DNA from: Moorella humiferrea
GTDB lineage: Bacteria; Bacillota; DSM-521; Neomoorellales; Neomoorellaceae
Assembly (NCBI RefSeq): GCF_039233145.1
Contig: NZ_CP136419.1
Span: forward strand, 1,772,001-1,836,000
Reading direction: 5' to 3'
DNA: 64,000 nucleotides
Position 1 is the first letter of the stretch. Each line of letters opens with the position of its first letter. A program made the position numbers and the translations under genes. The notes below the pieces were generated by a model that saw only the letters and a program-made list of their open reading frames with translations, was not told where the DNA came from and searched no databases. Shown here in pieces: positions 61,391 to 64,000 of this stretch.

Positions 61391-62194
61391 TTAATTAGGT
61401 TTGTTGGGTTCAAAGTAAACTATCCTGTTTTTGCCCTGGCGTTTTGCCAGGTACATGGCCCTGTCTGCCCTGGCAATTAAATCATTTAAATCTCCAGGCC
61501 CACTACCAGGATACTCCACCGCACCAATGCTGACGGTTATTGTAACTTCTTCATGGTCAGGGATCATCTTTTGAGCGGCTATCTGGGTCCTGATACGTTC
61601 CAGGGCTATTCCTGCTTTTTCCAGGCTGGTACCAGGCAAAACGACCAAAAACTCTTCTCCACCATAACGTATTACTTTGTCCGCCGCCCGGAGGGCCTTC
61701 TTGATAATCAAGGCGGTAGAACGCAAAACTTCATCACCGGCATGATGTCCGAAACGATCGTTCACTTCTTTAAAGTCATCAAGGTCCAACATTGCTATAA
61801 CCAAAGGCGTCCCTTTTTCCTGTGCCTCTTTTAGCAAGTTATTTAAGGTTGGGTACATAGCTATCCGGTTATATAATCCCGTAAGGGGGTCATGCTCAAT
61901 ACGATCTTTTAACTGGAGAAGAAAGGTATCGATGACCACTAGGATTTGCGCCAGGAATTCTGTAGCCCGATCGATATAAATCCACTGAACGGCGTCACTA
62001 TCCCTTCTTATGCCCATCACTTCCCGTAGAGCACGGGTGTGTATATCAAGAATGTTAGAAGCCTGAACATAATAATCATCCAGATTTGCTGTTAAATCCT
62101 GATAAGCCTCCAGGAGAACGACTTCTGTTCCACCCTCGCACACATAGCGTTCTAAATAGTTTCTGTATGTATCGTAAAAAGCTTCGTGGATCAA
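61391..62194 (-). CDS. mtG: Diguanylate cyclase (GGDEF), stressosome output MtG-like
   Basis: 267 residues. About 100 unassigned N-terminal residues (probable partner-binding) precede a GGDEF domain: DPLTGLYNRIAMYPTLNNLL, MLDLDDFKEVNDRFGHHAGD, active-site GGEEFLVVLPG. An RAAD inhibition site lies exactly 5 residues before GGEEF, so product feedback is expected. It makes c-di-GMP. TTG at 62194 with GGAGGTGG upstream is the likely start. In Moorella thermoacetica the homologous stressosome kinase MtT controls such a cyclase (MtG). It is the last gene of the module, adjacent to the phosphatase. Confidence 0.88.
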   Translation of the reverse strand: MIHEAFYDTYRNYLERYVCEGGTEVVLLEAYQDLTANLDDYYVQASNILDIHTRALREVMGIRRDSDAVQWIYIDRATEFLAQILVVIDTFLLQLKDRIEHDPLTGLYNRIAMYPTLNNLLKEAQEKGTPLVIAMLDLDDFKEVNDRFGHHAGDEVLRSTALIIKKALRAADKVIRYGGEEFLVVLPGTSLEKAGIALERIRTQIAAQKMIPDHEEVTITVSIGAVEYPGSGPGDLNDLIARADRAMYLAKRQGKNRIVYFEPNKPN

Positions 62195-62195
62195 G

Positions 62196-62807
62196 TTACC
62201 ACCTCCTGCCCATAATAATGCTGGCATCGTCTTCTCCTATACCAAATTCCTCGAGGATGGAACAAATAATGGCCAAGCCATCATCCCACCACCATTGCCG
62301 GGGTAAGTTTCCCGGAAAAAAACTGCGTTTAATCCCATCTGAACAAGTTAACAGCATAGATTGCTCACCCAATTGTACCCTGCGCAAAGCAGGTACTATT
62401 CTCCGTCCACCAACAACTCCACTTTGGCCAAGAAGACAATCAATATCTCCCGGGTTTATTATCCAGGCGCGGATGTTGCCCACCAGTATGTATTCGAGAA
62501 AGCGTTTTTCCAATTTGCCCAGAAAGAGCGCACAGCCCCGCAGATGAAATGCGGTTGTCTCGATGTTGTGGAAAATATCTACGAGGCTCTCCCCGCCCTT
62601 CTCTATTACACTTTGAATTCTCTCTAAAGAACGATATGCCTCTTCCCCATGCCCCAGCACATCGACACAGGCCACCAACAGGCTATTTTCCTTATACCCG
62701 CCTATATAACAAAAATCCCCCCCAACGGTGCACCCATGGCGGGGACGCCAGCAGCCCCAGACCTGCCAGCCACTTGCCCCTATCTTATGCTGGGAATATA
62801 AAGTCAA
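62196..62807 (-). CDS. mtX: SpoIIE/RsbX-like PP2C phosphatase (MtX-like)
   Basis: A 203-residue PP2C-type phosphatase: VGGDFCYIGGYKENSLLVAC, DVLGHGEEAYRSLERIQ (metal-binding Asp), MLLTCSDGIKRSFFPG, then GEDDASIIMGRRW (last Asp). RsbX-like enzymes dephosphorylate stressosome proteins and reset the signal. It overlaps the kinase gene by 4 bases and precedes the cyclase gene. Confidence 0.88.
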   Translation of the reverse strand: MTLYSQHKIGASGWQVWGCWRPRHGCTVGGDFCYIGGYKENSLLVACVDVLGHGEEAYRSLERIQSVIEKGGESLVDIFHNIETTAFHLRGCALFLGKLEKRFLEYILVGNIRAWIINPGDIDCLLGQSGVVGGRRIVPALRRVQLGEQSMLLTCSDGIKRSFFPGNLPRQWWWDDGLAIICSILEEFGIGEDDASIIMGRRW

Positions 62808-63253
62808 AATTTGCGTCCCTTCTTTCCAGCTATGACTACCGTGCCTTTACCTACTTCTGAATATATAGCAAAGGAATCCATGAGGCGTTTTACGCCGGTA
62901 AGGCCAATACCCAAGCTGCGTTCATATGTAGTATAGCCTTTAGTCATGACCAGATCAATATCGGCAATTCCTGGCCCTTGATCAGAAGCTATTATTTCTA
63001 AATATGGTCCTTCCTTTTCTTCCGTCTTTTTTTTGAGCATAATCTTACCCTGGCCGGCATAACGATAAATATTGCGCGCCAGTTCGGAAACGGCCGTGGC
63101 AATCTTAGTGACATCGGCCAGGGAAAACCCCGCCTCCTGGGCTAGCTGTTTGGCCATTTGCCTGGCTACGGCGATGTCTTCTTCTCTGGTTATACGGATA
63201 AATACATCAAAATCATCCGCAGGGCTTTCATAGACCTTAGCGATATCAAACAC
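62804..63253 (-). CDS. mtT: RsbT-like serine kinase (MtT-like)
   Basis: 149 residues. GHKL kinase: ATAVSELARNIYRYAGQGKI (N box), IIASDQGPGIADIDLVMTKG (G1), LGIGLTGVKRLMDSFAIYSE (G2), GTVVIAGKKGRKF. RsbT-type kinases phosphorylate RsbR and RsbS, leave the stressosome and switch on a partner; here the partner is probably the diguanylate cyclase. It lies 3 bases after the RsbS-like gene. Confidence 0.9.
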   Translation of the reverse strand: MFDIAKVYESPADDFDVFIRITREEDIAVARQMAKQLAQEAGFSLADVTKIATAVSELARNIYRYAGQGKIMLKKKTEEKEGPYLEIIASDQGPGIADIDLVMTKGYTTYERSLGIGLTGVKRLMDSFAIYSEVGKGTVVIAGKKGRKF

Positions 63254-63256
63254 AGC

Positions 63257-63658
63257 TTACCCAACTCCTGATTGGCTATCCGCTAAAAGCAGGGCATGCT
63301 CTAGGTCCCGGGCAATGGTAATATCTTGCAGCATAACCCCCATTTGAGCCAGGGTTAATGCCACCGGAGGTTGAAGGCCGCATAATACCGTCCGGCATCC
63401 CATCAACCGCGCCATGGCCGCCGTTTCGGAAATGGTGTAGGAAATATAGCTATCCATAATATCCACCATGCGTACATCAATAATAACCGCTCTAGCTCTG
63501 GTTTTTTCTATTTCTTCCAATATTTGCTGCTGCAAGAGGCCTACCGTTCTATCATCAAGGTCAATCTGAATCGGCACGAGTAAAAACTCATTTAAAGCGA
63601 TTATGGGTACAACCCTGGAGTCACCGTAGTTAGATCTCAAGTTCTCCATCGTCTTCAC
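63257..63658 (-). CDS. mtS: RsbS-like STAS protein (MtS-like)
   Basis: 133 residues with a single STAS domain: SRVVPIIALNEFLLVPIQID, RAVIIDVRMVDIMDSYISYT, the phosphorylatable Ser in DIMDSYIS, then RTVLCGLQPPVALTLAQMGV. RsbS forms the stressosome core with RsbR and is the kinase target. It overlaps the RsbR-like gene by 29 bases. Confidence 0.9.
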   Translation of the reverse strand: MKTMENLRSNYGDSRVVPIIALNEFLLVPIQIDLDDRTVGLLQQQILEEIEKTRARAVIIDVRMVDIMDSYISYTISETAAMARLMGCRTVLCGLQPPVALTLAQMGVMLQDITIARDLEHALLLADSQSGVG

Positions 63659-64000
63659 TCTCTCTGCTTCCAGTTATAACCCGAGCTAACTGGCGACGTT
63701 TTTTCTTCTCATCAGCTATGATGGCGATACCCTTTCTCAAAGCATCTTCCAGATCCCTGGCAATAGTTACCATACGGAAATCCACCCCCAGTTTTACCAG
63801 GGTATGGGCTACTTCCGGTTTGATACCGGTCAAAATAACTTCAGCCCCTAAAAATCTAATGGCGTTAAACATTTCAATTAAAAATCCGCCCACGGCCGTA
63901 TCAATCATGGGAACGCCCGTTACATCGACCAATACCACTTTAGTCCGGGTAGCGCTTACCCTGTCTAGCAGTCTCTCAGCTATGCTCTGCGCCCACTGGC
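63630..64000 (-). CDS. mtR: RsbR-like STAS protein (MtR-like), 5' end outside window
   Basis: The C-terminal 120 residues of a larger protein continue beyond position 64000 in an open frame (QWAQSIAERLLDRVSATRTK before the first GTG at 63938). The STAS domain has VVLVDVTGVPMIDTAVGGFL with the phospho-Thr in MIDTAVG and ILTGIKPEVAHTLVKLGVDF. RsbR proteins carry an N-terminal sensor and build the stressosome. The last 35 residues (KKRRQLARVITGS) form a charged tail. Partial. Confidence 0.9.
   Translation of the reverse strand, partial: QWAQSIAERLLDRVSATRTKVVLVDVTGVPMIDTAVGGFLIEMFNAIRFLGAEVILTGIKPEVAHTLVKLGVDFRMVTIARDLEDALRKGIAIIADEKKKRRQLARVITGSRESEDDGELEI

Overview
The window reads as chromosomal DNA of a thermophilic, spore-forming, anaerobic acetogen of the Moorella (Neomoorella) type. 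The support is a five-gene stressosome module ending in a diguanylate cyclase, as described for Moorella thermoacetica; a bifurcating-type [FeFe] hydrogenase with its HydE/HydG maturases; a sporulation gene (yunB); a CODH-related protein; and Firmicutes-style T-box, Shine-Dalgarno and terminator signals. The assignment rests on gene content, not on a database match. No tRNA, rRNA, CRISPR array or transposase is evident.

Layout. 1-13.6 kb is housekeeping: yebC (cut by the window edge), a secreted CAP-domain protein, cysK, a CooT-like/DUF3842 pair, yunB, tyrS, a class A penicillin-binding protein, mutS2 and a U32 peptidase/RlhA-like protein. 13.9-26.9 kb is an accessory metabolic island. It holds a sigma-54 activator whose input domain resembles an [FeFe] hydrogenase, two XRE regulators facing a shared operator region, a MatC-like permease with a sigma-54 promoter, a PrpR-type sigma-54 activator, and a divergent six-gene operon behind its own sigma-54 promoter. 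That operon encodes a zinc-type dehydrogenase, a CooF-like ferredoxin, a CODH-like protein without most catalytic ligands, a ferredoxin fusion, an unknown Cys-rich protein and an FAD/NAD oxidoreductase. 27.0-36.5 kb is the hydrogenase operon: HydA, a HydB fused to a GltD/NfnB-like module, HydC, a second H-cluster-like sensory protein, two HATPase proteins, PHP and DRTGG proteins, all behind a Rex-like operator. 36.7-45.1 kb is a slipin remnant followed by kdpFABCDE. 45.5-48.7 kb is a TM1266-like regulator gene, hydE and hydG, with an attenuator-like leader containing a five-codon ORF. 48.8-61.4 kb is mostly housekeeping (pfkA, polX, zapA, pheST with a T-box, a TrmH-type methyltransferase, KtrAB-like potassium uptake, infC-rpmI-rplT) plus two coiled-coil repeat proteins. 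61.4-64.0 kb is the stressosome module, cut by the right edge.

How it fits together. Hydrogenase, maturases, sensory H-cluster-like proteins and Rex-like control point to redox and H2 management. The sigma-54 island looks like an inducible substrate-oxidation route that passes electrons through ferredoxins to NAD(P). Its CODH-like component keeps the four B-cluster cysteines but has lost the D-cluster cysteines and apparently most C-cluster ligands. That makes it the most unusual item here and the best candidate for an undescribed system.
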